Below are positions 8,804-18,196 of a DNA stretch of 28,480 nucleotides, piece by piece. Location of the stretch: assembly GCA_900759445.1 (NCBI GenBank), contig CAAEVH010000018.1, positions 1 to 28,480 of the forward strand, given 5' to 3'. The notes under the pieces were generated by a model, which did no database searches, was not told where the DNA came from, and saw only the letters and a program-made list of their open reading frames with translations. The first letter of the stretch is position 1; each line of letters starts with the position of its first letter. Position numbers and translations under genes: made by a program. The stretch comes from an uncultured Raoultella sp. GTDB taxonomy: Bacteria > Pseudomonadota > Gammaproteobacteria > Enterobacterales > Enterobacteriaceae.

Positions 8804-10594
8804 GTGCAAACTTTTCAAGCCGATCTTGCTGTTATTGGCGCTGGCGGAGCTGGTCTTCGCGCCGCTATTGCCGCGGCGCAGGCAAATCCACATGCCAAAA
8901 TCGCACTGATTTCAAAAGTCTATCCCATGCGCAGCCATACCGTTGCGGCCGAGGGAGGTTCTGCTGCCGTTGCACAGGATCATGACAGCTTTGAGTACCA
9001 TTTTCACGACACTGTCGCCGGTGGCGACTGGCTCTGTGAACAGGATGTCGTCGATTACTTTGTCCACCACTGCCCGGAGGAGATGACCCAGCTTGAGCAG
9101 TGGGGATGTCCGTGGAGCCGCCGTCCGGACGGTAGCGTCAACGTGCGCCGCTTCGGGGGGATGAAAATCGAACGCACGTGGTTTGCCGCCGATAAGACCG
9201 GCTTCCATATGTTGCATACCCTGTTCCAGACCTCCCTCCAGTTCCCCCAAATCCAACGCTTCGATGAACATTTCGTCCTCGACATTCTGGTCGACGATGG
9301 TCAGGCCCGTGGCCTGGTGGCGATGAATATGATGGAAGGTTCGCTGGTGCAAATCCGCGCAAATGCGGTGGTCATGGCGACCGGCGGCGCGGGACGTGTC
9401 TATCGCTATAACACCAACGGCGGCATCGTCACCGGTGACGGTATGGGCATGGCGCTGAGCCATGGCGTACCGCTGCGCGATATGGAGTTTGTCCAGTATC
9501 ACCCAACCGGTCTGCCCGGCTCCGGCATTCTGATGACCGAAGGCTGTCGCGGCGAAGGCGGTATTCTGGTCAACAAAAATGGCTACCGCTACCTGCAGGA
9601 TTACGGCATGGGTCCGGAAACCCCGCTGGGTGAGCCTAAAAACAAATATATGGAGCTCGGTCCGCGCGACAAAGTCTCCCAGGCCTTCTGGCACGAATGG
9701 CGTAAAGGCAACACCATCCCGACGCCGCGTGGCGACGTGGTCTATCTCGACCTGCGTCATCTCGGTGAGAAAAAGCTGCTTGAACGCCTGCCGTTTATCT
9801 GCGAGCTGGCCAAAGCCTATGTCGGCGTTGACCCGGTGAAAGAGCCGATTCCGGTCCGTCCGACCGCACACTACACCATGGGCGGCATTGAAACCGACCA
9901 GCAGTGTGAAACGCGGATTAAAGGCCTGTTCGCGGTTGGCGAATGTTCTTCCGTCGGTCTGCATGGCGCCAACCGCCTCGGCTCCAACTCGCTGGCAGAA
10001 CTGGTGGTATTTGGCCGCCTCGCCGGTGAACAAGCGATGACGCGCGCTGCACAAGCCGGTGAAATGAACGTTGCGGCGCTGGACGCGCAGGCTGCCGATG
10101 TAGAAAAACGTCTGAAAGATCTCGTCAATCAGGAAGGTAACGAGAACTGGGCGAAAATTCGCGATGAAATGGGGCTGTCGATGGAAGAAGGCTGCGGTAT
10201 CTATCGCACGCCGGAGCTGATGCAGAAAACCATCGATAAGCTGGCGGAGCTGCAGGAGCGCTTTAAGCGCGTGCGCATTACCGACAACTCCAGCGTCTTC
10301 AACACCGACCTGCTCTACACCATCGAACTGGGCCATGGCCTGAACGTTGCCGAATGTATGGCGCACTCCGCTATTGCACGTAAAGAGTCACGCGGCGCGC
10401 ACCAGCGTCTGGATGAAGGCTGCACCGAACGAGATGATGTCAATTTCCTCAAACATACGCTGGCTTTCCGCGATGCGGATGGCACCACGCGCCTGGAGTA
10501 TGGCGAGGTGAAAATCACCTCTCTGCCGCCGGCGAAACGCGTATATGGCGCAGAAGCGGAAGCAGCCGAGAAGAAGGAGACGGCAAATGGCTGA
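8804..10594 (+). CDS. frdA: fumarate reductase flavoprotein subunit FrdA
   Basis: This is the 596-residue catalytic subunit of quinol:fumarate reductase, on the cytoplasmic face of the inner membrane. It reduces fumarate to succinate in anaerobic respiration. The Rossmann FAD motif [10 protein letters not shown] lies at residues 12-21 and the covalent FAD-linking histidine at H45 ([10 protein letters not shown]). The substrate-region blocks HPTGLPGSG and [13 protein letters not shown] are intact. The GTG at 8804 follows GGAGG by six bases and gives MQTFQAD, as in E. coli. An in-frame GTG at 8750 would add 18 residues but sits only two bases from its AGGAG. The last 8 nt overlap frdB, suggesting translational coupling. 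Confidence 0.97.
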   Translation: MQTFQADLAVIGAGGAGLRAAIAAAQANPHAKIALISKVYPMRSHTVAAEGGSAAVAQDHDSFEYHFHDTVAGGDWLCEQDVVDYFVHHCPEEMTQLEQWGCPWSRRPDGSVNVRRFGGMKIERTWFAADKTGFHMLHTLFQTSLQFPQIQRFDEHFVLDILVDDGQARGLVAMNMMEGSLVQIRANAVVMATGGAGRVYRYNTNGGIVTGDGMGMALSHGVPLRDMEFVQYHPTGLPGSGILMTEGCRGEGGILVNKNGYRYLQDYGMGPETPLGEPKNKYMELGPRDKVSQAFWHEWRKGNTIPTPRGDVVYLDLRHLGEKKLLERLPFICELAKAYVGVDPVKEPIPVRPTAHYTMGGIETDQQCETRIKGLFAVGECSSVGLHGANRLGSNSLAELVVFGRLAGEQAMTRAAQAGEMNVAALDAQAADVEKRLKDLVNQEGNENWAKIRDEMGLSMEEGCGIYRTPELMQKTIDKLAELQERFKRVRITDNSSVFNTDLLYTIELGHGLNVAECMAHSAIARKESRGAHQRLDEGCTERDDVNFLKHTLAFRDADGTTRLEYGEVKITSLPPAKRVYGAEAEAAEKKETANG

Positions 10595-11321
10595 GATGAA
10601 AAACCTCAAAATTGAAGTGGTGCGCTACAACCCGGAAGTGGACACCGCCCCGCACAGCGCGTTCTATGAAGTGCCTTATGATGAACAAACCTCGCTGCTC
10701 GACGCGCTGGGTTATATCAAAGATAACCTTGCGCCAGACCTCAGCTATCGCTGGTCCTGCCGCATGGCGATCTGCGGTTCCTGTGGGATGATGGTCAACA
10801 AAGTGCCGAAACTGGCCTGTAAAACCTTCCTGCGCGAATACACCAAGGGCATTAAGGTTGAGGCGCTGGCCAACTTCCCGATTGAACGCGATCTGGTGGT
10901 CGATATGACCCACTTTATCGAGAGTCTGGAGGCCATTAAGCCCTATATCATTGGTAATCCGCGCACACCGGATCAGGGGCCAAACAAGCAAACCCCGGCG
11001 CAGATGGCCAAATACCATCAGTTCTCCGGCTGTATCAACTGCGGCCTGTGCTACGCCGCCTGCCCGCAGTTTGGTCTTAACCCGGAGTTTATCGGCCCGG
11101 CAGCCATCACCCTCGCCCATCGCTACAACGAAGACAGTCGCGACCACGGCAAGAAGGAGCGCATGGCGCAGCTTAACGGTCAGAACGGCGTCTGGACCTG
11201 TACCTTCGTTGGCTATTGCTCGGAAGTCTGTCCGAAGCATGTCGATCCGGCAGCCGCCATTCAGCAGGGCAAGGTAGAAAGCTCGAAAGACTTTCTTATC
11301 GCGACCCTGAAACCACGCTAA
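10587..11321 (+). CDS. frdB: fumarate reductase iron-sulfur subunit FrdB
   Basis: The 244-residue subunit carries electrons from the membrane anchor to FrdA through three clusters. Ligands are all present: [2Fe-2S] C58, C63, C66, C78; C149, C152, C155 and C159, and C205, C211, C215, shared by the [4Fe-4S] and [3Fe-4S] clusters. The ATG at 10587 follows AAGGAG and overlaps the end of frdA by 8 nt. Length equals the E. coli subunit. It is the second gene of the frd operon. Confidence 0.97.
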   Translation: MAEMKNLKIEVVRYNPEVDTAPHSAFYEVPYDEQTSLLDALGYIKDNLAPDLSYRWSCRMAICGSCGMMVNKVPKLACKTFLREYTKGIKVEALANFPIERDLVVDMTHFIESLEAIKPYIIGNPRTPDQGPNKQTPAQMAKYHQFSGCINCGLCYAACPQFGLNPEFIGPAAITLAHRYNEDSRDHGKKERMAQLNGQNGVWTCTFVGYCSEVCPKHVDPAAAIQQGKVESSKDFLIATLKPR

Positions 11322-11331
11322 GGAGTGCATG

Positions 11332-11727
11332 ATGACGACTAAACGCAAACCCTACGTGCGGCCGATGACGTCCACCTGGTGGAAAAAACTGCCGTTTTAT
11401 CGCTTCTATATGGTGCGTGAAGGAACCGCAGTGCCAACGGTATGGTTCAGTATCGTGCTGATTTACGGTCTGTTTGCCCTGAAGCATGGCGCAGAAAGCT
11501 GGGCTGGCTATGTCGGCTTCCTGCAAAACCCGGTGGTGGTGGTCCTGAACCTGATCACCCTGGGCGCCGCGCTGCTGCACACAAAAACCTGGTTTGAGCT
11601 GGCGCCGAAAGCCGCCAATATCATTATTAAGGGTGAAAAAATGGGGCCAGAGCCGGTGATTAAAGGGCTTTGGGTGGTGACCGCGCTGGTGACCGTGGTG
11701 ATCCTGTTTGTTGCCCTGTTCTGGTAA
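11332..11727 (+). CDS. frdC: fumarate reductase membrane anchor subunit FrdC
   Basis: This 131-residue inner-membrane anchor, together with FrdD, binds menaquinol and holds FrdAB to the membrane. About three hydrophobic helices are visible (around 30-50, 65-85 and 105-130), with the family N-terminus [17 protein letters not shown]. Two ATGs are adjacent at 11329 and 11332. I chose 11332 because it is six bases from AGGAG and gives the E. coli length. Confidence 0.96.
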   Translation: MTTKRKPYVRPMTSTWWKKLPFYRFYMVREGTAVPTVWFSIVLIYGLFALKHGAESWAGYVGFLQNPVVVVLNLITLGAALLHTKTWFELAPKAANIIIKGEKMGPEPVIKGLWVVTALVTVVILFVALFW

Positions 11728-11737
11728 GGAGGCTGAA

Positions 11738-12097
11738 ATGATCAATCCCAACCCGAAACGTTCCGATGAACCGGTATTCTGGGGACTGTTTGGCGCAGGC
11801 GGTATGTGGGGCGCGATTGTCGCGCCGGTCATGGTGCTGCTGGTCGGTATTCTGCTGCCGTTAGGCCTGGCGCCGGGCGATGCATTCAGCTACGAGCGCG
11901 TACTGGGCTTTGCCCAGAGCTTTGTGGGCCGCGCCTTTATCTTCCTGATGATCGTCCTGCCGCTGTGGTGCGGGCTACACCGTATCCATCACGCCATGCA
12001 CGACCTGAAAATTCACGTTCCGAATGGTAAGTGGGTCTTCTACGGCCTGGCCGCGATCCTGAGCGTTGTGACGCTAATTGGCGTGTTATTCATTTAA
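11738..12097 (+). CDS. frdD: fumarate reductase membrane anchor subunit FrdD
   Basis: This is the 119-residue second membrane anchor of fumarate reductase, with three hydrophobic helices and the conserved [13 protein letters not shown] segment before the third. The ATG at 11738 follows AGGAGG that overlaps the frdC stop. A longer frame from 11708 overlaps frdC and has no family support. It is the last gene of the operon. In E. coli the end of frdD contains the ampC promoter; here the -35-like TTGTGA remains at 12066-12071 but the -10 is degenerate and ampC is absent. Confidence 0.96.
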   Translation: MINPNPKRSDEPVFWGLFGAGGMWGAIVAPVMVLLVGILLPLGLAPGDAFSYERVLGFAQSFVGRAFIFLMIVLPLWCGLHRIHHAMHDLKIHVPNGKWVFYGLAAILSVVTLIGVLFI

Positions 12098-12106
12098 CCT
12101 CCCTGC

Positions 12107-12140
12107 AGCCCGGTAGCATTCTGTTATCGGGCTCTCTTTT
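12107..12140 (+). terminator. frd operon terminator
   Basis: Nine-pair stem AGCCCGGTA/TATCGGGCT with one G-U pair and a 9-nt loop, followed by CTCTTTT. It lies ten bases after the frdD stop. The equivalent E. coli element also serves as the ampC attenuator; no ampC follows here. Confidence 0.8.
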
Positions 12141-12173
12141 GCAGAAAATATCCCCGCTTTTCTCCAGATAGAA

Positions 12174-12183
12174 TCTACACTTA
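12174..12183 (+). promoter_or_regulatory. sigma-S-type -10 element of blc
   Basis: TCTACACTTA fits the sigma-S extended -10 pattern KCTAYRCTTA fully. It lies 27 nt before the blc ATG, with no good -35, as is common for stationary-phase promoters. E. coli blc is known to depend on sigma-S. Confidence 0.65.
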
Positions 12184-12209
12184 GCTAAAAAGCCAGCAAG
12201 GAAAATGCT

Positions 12210-12740
12210 ATGCGTGTGCTGCCCATTATTGCGGTTGTTGCCGCCTCGTTTCTGGTTGTTGCCTGTAGCACGCCAACGCCGCCACAAGGCGTAACGGTGG
12301 TCAGTCCATTTGATACCCAGCGCTATCTCGGCACCTGGTATGAAATAGCCCGCTTTGACCATCAGTTTGAAAGTGGCCTTGAAAAAGTGACCGCCACCTA
12401 CAGCCTGCGCGATGATGGCGGACTGGATGTGGTGAACAAAGGCTATAACCCCGATCGGGGCATGTGGCAGAAAACCGATGGCGTGGCCTACTTCACCGGC
12501 CAGCCGACCCGTGCCGCGCTGAAAGTCTCCTTTTTCGGCCCTTTCTACGGCGGCTACAACGTGATCGCCCTGGATAAAGATTATCGCTACGCGCTGGTCT
12601 GCGGGCCAGACCGCGATTATCTGTGGCTGCTGGCCCGCTCGCCAAAGGTCTCACCGGAAGTGAAACAACAGATGCTGGACATCGCCACCCGACAGGGCTT
12701 CGACGTCAGCAAACTTATCTGGGTTAACCAGCGCTATTAG
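12210..12740 (+). CDS. blc: outer-membrane lipocalin Blc
   Basis: The 176-residue bacterial lipocalin is an outer-membrane lipoprotein that binds fatty acids or lysophospholipids and is induced in stationary phase. A lipoprotein signal with lipobox VVAC puts the modified cysteine at C19. The lipocalin signature GTWYEIARFDH follows near residue 41. The ATG at 12210 is seven bases after AAGGA. The stop codon directly abuts the sugE stop on the other strand. In E. coli ampC lies between frdD and blc; here blc follows frdD directly. Confidence 0.96.
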   Translation: MRVLPIIAVVAASFLVVACSTPTPPQGVTVVSPFDTQRYLGTWYEIARFDHQFESGLEKVTATYSLRDDGGLDVVNKGYNPDRGMWQKTDGVAYFTGQPTRAALKVSFFGPFYGGYNVIALDKDYRYALVCGPDRDYLWLLARSPKVSPEVKQQMLDIATRQGFDVSKLIWVNQRY

Positions 12741-13058
12741 TCAGTGCGCGCTGATTTTCAGCCCGATAATACCGACAACGATACACGCCAGGCTGGCAAT
12801 ACGCATGGCGCTGGCGGACTCGCCCAGCAGGACGATCCCGGTGATCGCCGCGCCTACTGCGCCAATTCCCGTCCAGACCGCATAGGCGGTGCCGACGGGC
12901 AGCGTTTTCATCGCCCATGACAGTAGCGCCATGCTGAGCACCATAGCCACAATCGTGATCACGCTTGGCAGCAGGCGACTAAAACCGTGGGTGTATTTCA
13001 GACCAACCGCCCAGACCACTTCCAGCAGACCGGCGATAAATAAAACGAACCAGGACAC
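12741..13058 (-). CDS. sugE: guanidinium exporter Gdx (SugE), small multidrug resistance family
   Basis: The 105-residue inner-membrane SMR transporter has four hydrophobic helices. The conserved glutamate E13 in helix 1 ([17 protein letters not shown]) is the shared proton and substrate site. Gdx members export guanidinium in exchange for protons and can confer resistance to some quaternary ammonium compounds. The start is a GTG at 13058 behind GGGGG. A guanidine-II riboswitch in the leader directly supports guanidinium as the physiological substrate. It converges on blc with no base between the stop codons. Confidence 0.96.
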   Translation of the reverse strand: MSWFVLFIAGLLEVVWAVGLKYTHGFSRLLPSVITIVAMVLSMALLSWAMKTLPVGTAYAVWTGIGAVGAAITGIVLLGESASAMRIASLACIVVGIIGLKISAH

Positions 13059-13062
13059 AGAA

Positions 13063-13116
13063 CCCCCTTGATGGGGCCGTCCCCGAATGCGATACGCTTA
13101 CAGGTCGTCCCGTAAG
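13063..13116 (-). promoter_or_regulatory. guanidine-II (mini-ykkC) riboswitch controlling sugE
   Basis: Minus strand: hairpin P1 at 13097-13116 is CTTACGGG-ACGA-CCTGTAAG, and hairpin P2 at 13073-13084 is GGGG-ACGG-CCCC. Both tetraloops fit the ACGR signature, joined by a 12-nt linker. The ribosome site GGGGG (13063-13067) lies just after P2. Known members use guanidine-stabilised loop-loop contact to free the ribosome site. Confidence 0.92.
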
Positions 13117-13136
13117 GTGTGGATGAAAGCACAGAG

Positions 13137-13165
13137 ATTATAACCAGCAGAACGTACGATGGAAA
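13137..13165 (-). promoter_or_regulatory. promoter of sugE
   Basis: Minus strand: TTTCCA (-35, 13160-13165), 17-nt spacer, perfect TATAAT (-10, 13137-13142). The start near 13130 places the riboswitch at the beginning of the transcript. The -35 overlaps the T-tract of the ecnB terminator. Confidence 0.75.
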
Positions 13166-13192
13166 GAACGGTACGGCCAGTCACCGTACCGT
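13160..13192 (-). terminator. ecnB terminator
   Basis: Perfect 9-bp stem ACGGTACGG/CCGTACCGT with a 7-nt loop, followed on the minus strand by TTCTTTCC. It lies seven bases after the ecnB stop. Confidence 0.75.
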
Positions 13193-13198
13193 CAGGGT

Positions 13199-13345
13199 CT
13201 ATTGCTGAGCTTTTGTCGCAGCCCCAGAAATGGCACTGCCGCCTTCTGAAATATCCTGACCCACACCACGTGTTGTATTACATGCGGTCAGCACAGAAGA
13301 GAGGGCCAAAACCGTAAAGAACGCTGCAATTGCTTTTTTCACCAT
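13199..13345 (-). CDS. ecnB: entericidin B, small bacteriolytic lipoprotein
   Basis: This 48-residue lipoprotein precursor reads [10 protein letters not shown], then a hydrophobic signal ending in lipobox LTAC (C22), then [26 protein letters not shown]. It matches E. coli EcnB closely in length and sequence. In E. coli, EcnB is a cell-envelope lipoprotein that promotes lysis in stationary phase, with EcnA as its counterpart. The ATG at 13345 follows AAGGAT. A sigma-S-type -10 lies 40 nt upstream. It sits between ecnA and sugE on the same strand. Confidence 0.93.
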   Translation of the reverse strand: MVKKAIAAFFTVLALSSVLTACNTTRGVGQDISEGGSAISGAATKAQQ

Positions 13346-13384
13346 AATATCATCCTTATTACCAGTTTTAGTTATCGTGCCCTA

Positions 13385-13394
13385 TAAGCATAGA
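13385..13394 (-). promoter_or_regulatory. sigma-S-type -10 element of ecnB
   Basis: On the minus strand TCTATGCTTA fits the sigma-S pattern KCTAYRCTTA. It lies about 40 nt before the ecnB start. E. coli ecnB is known to be sigma-S dependent. Confidence 0.65.
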
Positions 13395-13518
13395 CAACCT
13401 GACCCAGGATGGCGGAATCTCAGCGTTTTTTAAGAGAAAAGGAGTGAATTAGCGGAAGGTGTAAGCGAAACGGTACAGCGAAGCGGTGATCAAAGCAAAA
13501 GGTCGGGCAAAAAGGCGC

Positions 13519-13650
13519 TTAGCTGACCGCACGCGAAATCGCATGCCCCAGCCCCTGGATGTCTTCGCCAACGCCGCGGGCGGTATTGCATCCGGTAAGC
13601 AATATTGCGCTCAGAGAGAGCACCAGCAGAAGTTTTATCGCGTTGTTCAT
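13519..13650 (-). CDS. ecnA: entericidin A, small lipoprotein (antidote)
   Basis: This 43-residue lipoprotein precursor reads MNNAIKLLLV, then a hydrophobic signal and lipobox LLTGC (C21), then NTARGVGEDIQGLGHAISRAVS. It has the entericidin core CNTxRGxGEDI shared with EcnB. In E. coli EcnA is proposed to counter EcnB. The ATG at 13650 follows AGGGAAG. It lies downstream of efp on the same strand, with a hairpin between them. Confidence 0.92.
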   Translation of the reverse strand: MNNAIKLLLVLSLSAILLTGCNTARGVGEDIQGLGHAISRAVS

Positions 13651-13679
13651 CTTCCCTGCCTGCGGTTAATGAGCTGCTG

Positions 13680-13709
13680 TTTCCTTAATGGCTATTTCCT
13701 TGACGGCTA
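13680..13709. repeat. two tandem 15-bp units upstream of ecnA
   Basis: TTTCCTTAATGGCTA (13680-13694) is followed at once by TTTCCTTGACGGCTA (13695-13709), with 13 of 15 identical bases. They lie between the efp hairpin and the ecnA ribosome site, in the predicted ecnA leader or promoter region. Function unknown. Confidence 0.6.
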
Positions 13710-13714
13710 TAGCA

Positions 13715-13735
13715 GGCGCAGCACGCTGCTGCGCC
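13715..13735 (-). terminator. hairpin after efp
   Basis: Perfect 9-bp stem GGCGCAGCA/TGCTGCGCC with a 3-nt loop, 18 nt after the efp stop codon. It is very stable but has no T-tract on the minus strand, so termination may be partial. Confidence 0.55.
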
Positions 13736-13753
13736 AACCCTCTATGGCATGAA

Positions 13754-14320
13754 TTACTTCACGCGGGATACGTATTCGCCAGAGCGAGTATCCACTTTGA
13801 TGACTTCGCCAATCTGAACGAACAGCGGTACTTTAACCACTGCGCCAGTAGACAGCGTCGCCGGTTTACCGCCGGTACCTGCGGTATCACCTTTCAGGCC
13901 TGGATCGGTTTCCACGATTTCCAGCTCAACGAAGTTCGGCGGGGTGACGGAGATAGGCTGACCGTTCCACAGGGTCACGATGCACTCAGCCTGATCCAGC
14001 AGCCATTTTGCGTTATCGCCTACGGCTTTCGCATCGGCAGCCAGCTGCTCGAAAGTGGAGTTGTTCATGAAGTGATAGAACTCACCGTCGTTGTACAGGT
14101 AAGTCAGGTTCATATCAACAACGTCTGCGCCTTCGGCGGAATCGGTAGATTTGAAGGTTTTCTCTACGCGAGTCCCGGTCAGCAGACGGCGCAGCTTAAC
14201 GCGGGCAAAAGCCTGGCCTTTGCCTGGTTTTACGAATTCACTGGCTTCAACGGCATAAGGTTCGCCGTCCATCATGATTTTAAGACCGGCACGAAAATCG
14301 TTGCTATAGTAAGTCGCCAT
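13754..14320 (-). CDS. efp: elongation factor P
   Basis: The 188-residue translation factor binds between the ribosomal P and E sites and relieves stalling at polyproline. It has three beta-barrel domains (KOW-like, OB, C-terminal OB). The modification site is K34 in the KPGKG loop, the target of EpmA/EpmB beta-lysylation; both enzyme genes are in this window. The ATG at 14320 gives the family start MATYYSND and follows GAGGG. A frame extending to 14566 runs over epmB and is not conserved. It diverges from epmB across only 40 nt. Confidence 0.97.
   Translation of the reverse strand: MATYYSNDFRAGLKIMMDGEPYAVEASEFVKPGKGQAFARVKLRRLLTGTRVEKTFKSTDSAEGADVVDMNLTYLYNDGEFYHFMNNSTFEQLAADAKAVGDNAKWLLDQAECIVTLWNGQPISVTPPNFVELEIVETDPGLKGDTAGTGGKPATLSTGAVVKVPLFVQIGEVIKVDTRSGEYVSRVK
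14302..14310 (+). promoter_or_regulatory. candidate epmB promoter inside efp codons
   Basis: TGCTATAGT is a full extended -10 (TGn plus TATAGT) on the plus strand, read through the first codons of efp. It predicts a start near 14317. No -35 is evident. Confidence 0.45.
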
Positions 14321-14360
14321 AAGGCCCTCTAAATTTGTTAATTGGTAGCTAAGCCACAAA

Positions 14361-15392
14361 ATGGCGCATATTGTAACCCTAAATACCCCATCCAGAGAAG
14401 ATTGGTTAACGCAACTTGCAGATGTTGTGACCAGTCCCGATGAACTGCTGCATCTTTTAAATGTAGACGCTGATGCGAACCTGCTGGCGGGACGCGAGGC
14501 AAAACGCCTCTTCGCCCTGCGCGTGCCGCGGGCATTTATCGCCCGTATGGAGCCGGGAAATCCCAACGATCCCCTGCTTCGTCAGGTACTTACCTCACAA
14601 GATGAGTTTATTTCAGCGCCGGGTTTTTCCACCGATCCGCTGGAGGAACAGCACAGCGTGGTACCCGGTCTGCTGCATAAATACCGCAACCGGGCGCTGC
14701 TGCTGGTCAAGGGCGGCTGCGCGGTAAATTGCCGCTATTGTTTCCGCAGACACTTCCCTTATGCCGAAAATCAAGGCAATAAGCGTAACTGGCAGGCGGC
14801 GCTGGAGTACATTGCCGCGCACCCGCAGCTCGATGAGATTATTTTTTCCGGCGGCGACCCGCTGATGGCGAAAGATCATGAGCTGGACTGGCTGCTCACT
14901 CAGCTGGAAGCGATCCCGCACATTAAGCGTCTGCGCATTCACAGCCGCCTGCCCGTCGTCATCCCGGCGCGGATTACCGATGCGCTGGCCGCACGCTTTG
15001 CCAGCTCATCGCTGCAGGTGCTGCTGGTCAATCATATCAACCACGCCAATGAGATTGATGCCGATTTCCGCGCTGCGATGGCGCGCTTGCGTCAAGCCGG
15101 TGTCACGCTGCTGAATCAAAGCGTTCTGCTGCGCGGCGTCAACGACAATGCGCACACGCTGGCCGCTCTGAGCAATGCCCTGTTCGATGCCGGCGTCATG
15201 CCTTATTACCTGCACGTGCTGGATAAAGTCCAGGGCGCGGCCCATTTTATGGTCGAAGATGAAGAGGCCCGCGCCATCATGCGTGAGCTGCTGACGCTGG
15301 TTTCAGGGTATATGGTGCCAAGACTGGCGCGGGAAATCGGCGGTGAGCCAAGTAAGACACCGCTGGATTTGGGCTTAAAACAACATTCGTGA
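14361..15392 (+). CDS. epmB: EF-P (R)-beta-lysine synthase, lysine 2,3-aminomutase EpmB
   Basis: The 343-residue radical-SAM, PLP-dependent aminomutase converts L-lysine to (R)-beta-lysine for EpmA to attach to EF-P. The radical-SAM cluster motif CxxxCxxC is C120, C124, C127 ([17 protein letters not shown]). SGGDPLM and the C-terminal [15 protein letters not shown] block are typical of the lysine aminomutase family. The ATG at 14361 gives the E. coli N-terminus [15 protein letters not shown]. There is no clear Shine-Dalgarno sequence upstream, so initiation may be weak. It is divergent from efp. Confidence 0.96.
   Translation: MAHIVTLNTPSREDWLTQLADVVTSPDELLHLLNVDADANLLAGREAKRLFALRVPRAFIARMEPGNPNDPLLRQVLTSQDEFISAPGFSTDPLEEQHSVVPGLLHKYRNRALLLVKGGCAVNCRYCFRRHFPYAENQGNKRNWQAALEYIAAHPQLDEIIFSGGDPLMAKDHELDWLLTQLEAIPHIKRLRIHSRLPVVIPARITDALAARFASSSLQVLLVNHINHANEIDADFRAAMARLRQAGVTLLNQSVLLRGVNDNAHTLAALSNALFDAGVMPYYLHVLDKVQGAAHFMVEDEEARAIMRELLTLVSGYMVPRLAREIGGEPSKTPLDLGLKQHS
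14370..14375 (-). promoter_or_regulatory. candidate efp -10 inside epmB codons
   Basis: On the minus strand TACAAT lies about 50 nt before the efp ATG, inside codons 4-5 of epmB. It predicts a start near 14363. The best-placed -35 is weak. Confidence 0.45.
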
Positions 15393-15395
15393 AAA

Positions 15396-15422
15396 GGTCT
15401 GCCGGGGAAAAGCTGGCAGACC
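15396..15422 (+). terminator. hairpin after epmB
   Basis: Perfect 8-bp stem GGTCTGCC/GGCAGACC with an 11-nt loop, three bases after the epmB stop. No T-tract follows, so activity as a terminator is uncertain. Confidence 0.5.
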
Positions 15423-15458
15423 GCCGATTCACAGACTGACTGAACGCGTGGAGATCGC

Positions 15459-15492
15459 CCGGGCCCTCTGACCATCGACGGCAGAGGCCCGG
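15459..15492 (-). terminator. hairpin after yjeI
   Basis: Eleven-pair stem with a single-base bulge (CCGGGCC-TCTG against CAGA-G-GGCCCGG on the minus strand), seven bases after the yjeI stop. It lies between converging epmB and yjeI and has no T-tract. Confidence 0.55.
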
Positions 15493-15499
15493 AATCAAA

Positions 15500-15853
15500 T
15501 CAGTTCGGGCACTTATAGACCTGGCCGTTCATTTCGCTATCGGTTGGCACAAAGCTCGACAGCAGATTCTGCGTCGGGCTGCTCACGCCATAAATCACGT
15601 TGCCGCCCATCGCCGCAGCCTGGTTGCGCAGCGCGTTAGCTGCGCCACGCATGGAGCCGCCTTCATCACCGTTCTGCCCGGACAGCCAGTTGCTCTGCTT
15701 GCCCGTCGCGGTCCCCAACAGCTGGCAATCCGCACCCGGCTTATCTTCAACAAAGCGTACGCTCTGTCCGCCTGAGCTCAGTTCGTTGCTGGAACTGCAA
15801 CCCGCTAACAATAATGCTGCGCCGACAATCCCTGCTAAATATCTTACCTGCAT
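15500..15853 (-). CDS. yjeI: YjeI family DUF4156 lipoprotein
   Basis: This 117-residue predicted lipoprotein has a signal with lipobox LLAGC (C19), then a serine-rich stretch and a small conserved domain with GADCQLLGTATGKQSNW, AANALRNQAAAMGGNVIYG and a C-terminal GQVYKCPN. It matches E. coli YjeI in length and sequence. Function unknown; an envelope role is inferred only from the lipobox. I chose the ATG at 15853, preceded by GGGG; the frame continues to 15901 without family support. A possible -10 (TATAAG, 15902-15907 on the minus strand) lies just after the groEL terminator. Confidence 0.94.
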   Translation of the reverse strand: MQVRYLAGIVGAALLLAGCSSSNELSSGGQSVRFVEDKPGADCQLLGTATGKQSNWLSGQNGDEGGSMRGAANALRNQAAAMGGNVIYGVSSPTQNLLSSFVPTDSEMNGQVYKCPN

Positions 15854-15918
15854 GTTATTCCCCATGATCAATGAGCTGGACGCGCTGGCCCGGATGTACA
15901 CCTTATACTAAAAAGATG

Positions 15919-15958
15919 AGAAAAAGAAAAACCCCCGAGCATTTCTGCCCGGGGGTTT
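15919..15958 (-). terminator. groESL terminator
   Basis: Minus strand: AAACCCCCG pairs with CGGGGGTTT (nine pairs), with an inner A/C mismatch, two more pairs and a 6-nt loop, followed by TTCTTTTTC. A classic intrinsic terminator 28 nt after the groEL stop. Confidence 0.9.
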
Positions 15959-15986
15959 CTTTGTTTCTAAGGGGTATAGCGCACGA

Positions 15987-17645
<1,659 letters not shown>

Positions 17646-17672
17646 TCAAATTCGTTCAGTTTCGCGCGCGAA

Positions 17673-18073
<401 letters not shown>

Positions 18074-18083
18074 GGGGAAAGTT

Positions 18084-18097
18084 AAAAAAAAATTTTT
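18084..18097. other. A9T5 tract between groES and yjeH promoters
   Basis: Nine A then five T, an intrinsically bent tract, lies just upstream of the groES -35 as read on the minus strand and about 100 nt before yjeH. It may act as an UP element for groESL. A short GTGCG/CGCAC hairpin follows at 18102-18115. Confidence 0.45.
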
Positions 18098-18196
18098 CCT
18101 CGTGCGCTGACGCACAGAAACAGATGCCGGTTTGCCATCGTCATAAGCAAAAACGATTGTGATACCATCGATCTTTTGTCAGGGCAGGATGGCATC

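Noticed and set aside
8912..10366. 484-codon open frame opposite frdA
   Set aside because: It lies wholly within frdA on the other strand, has no ribosome site or recognisable domain, and reflects biased codon use.
13754..14566. Long efp reading frame continuing to 14566
   Set aside because: The extra part runs antisense through epmB and is not part of EF-P; the ATG at 14320 gives the normal protein.
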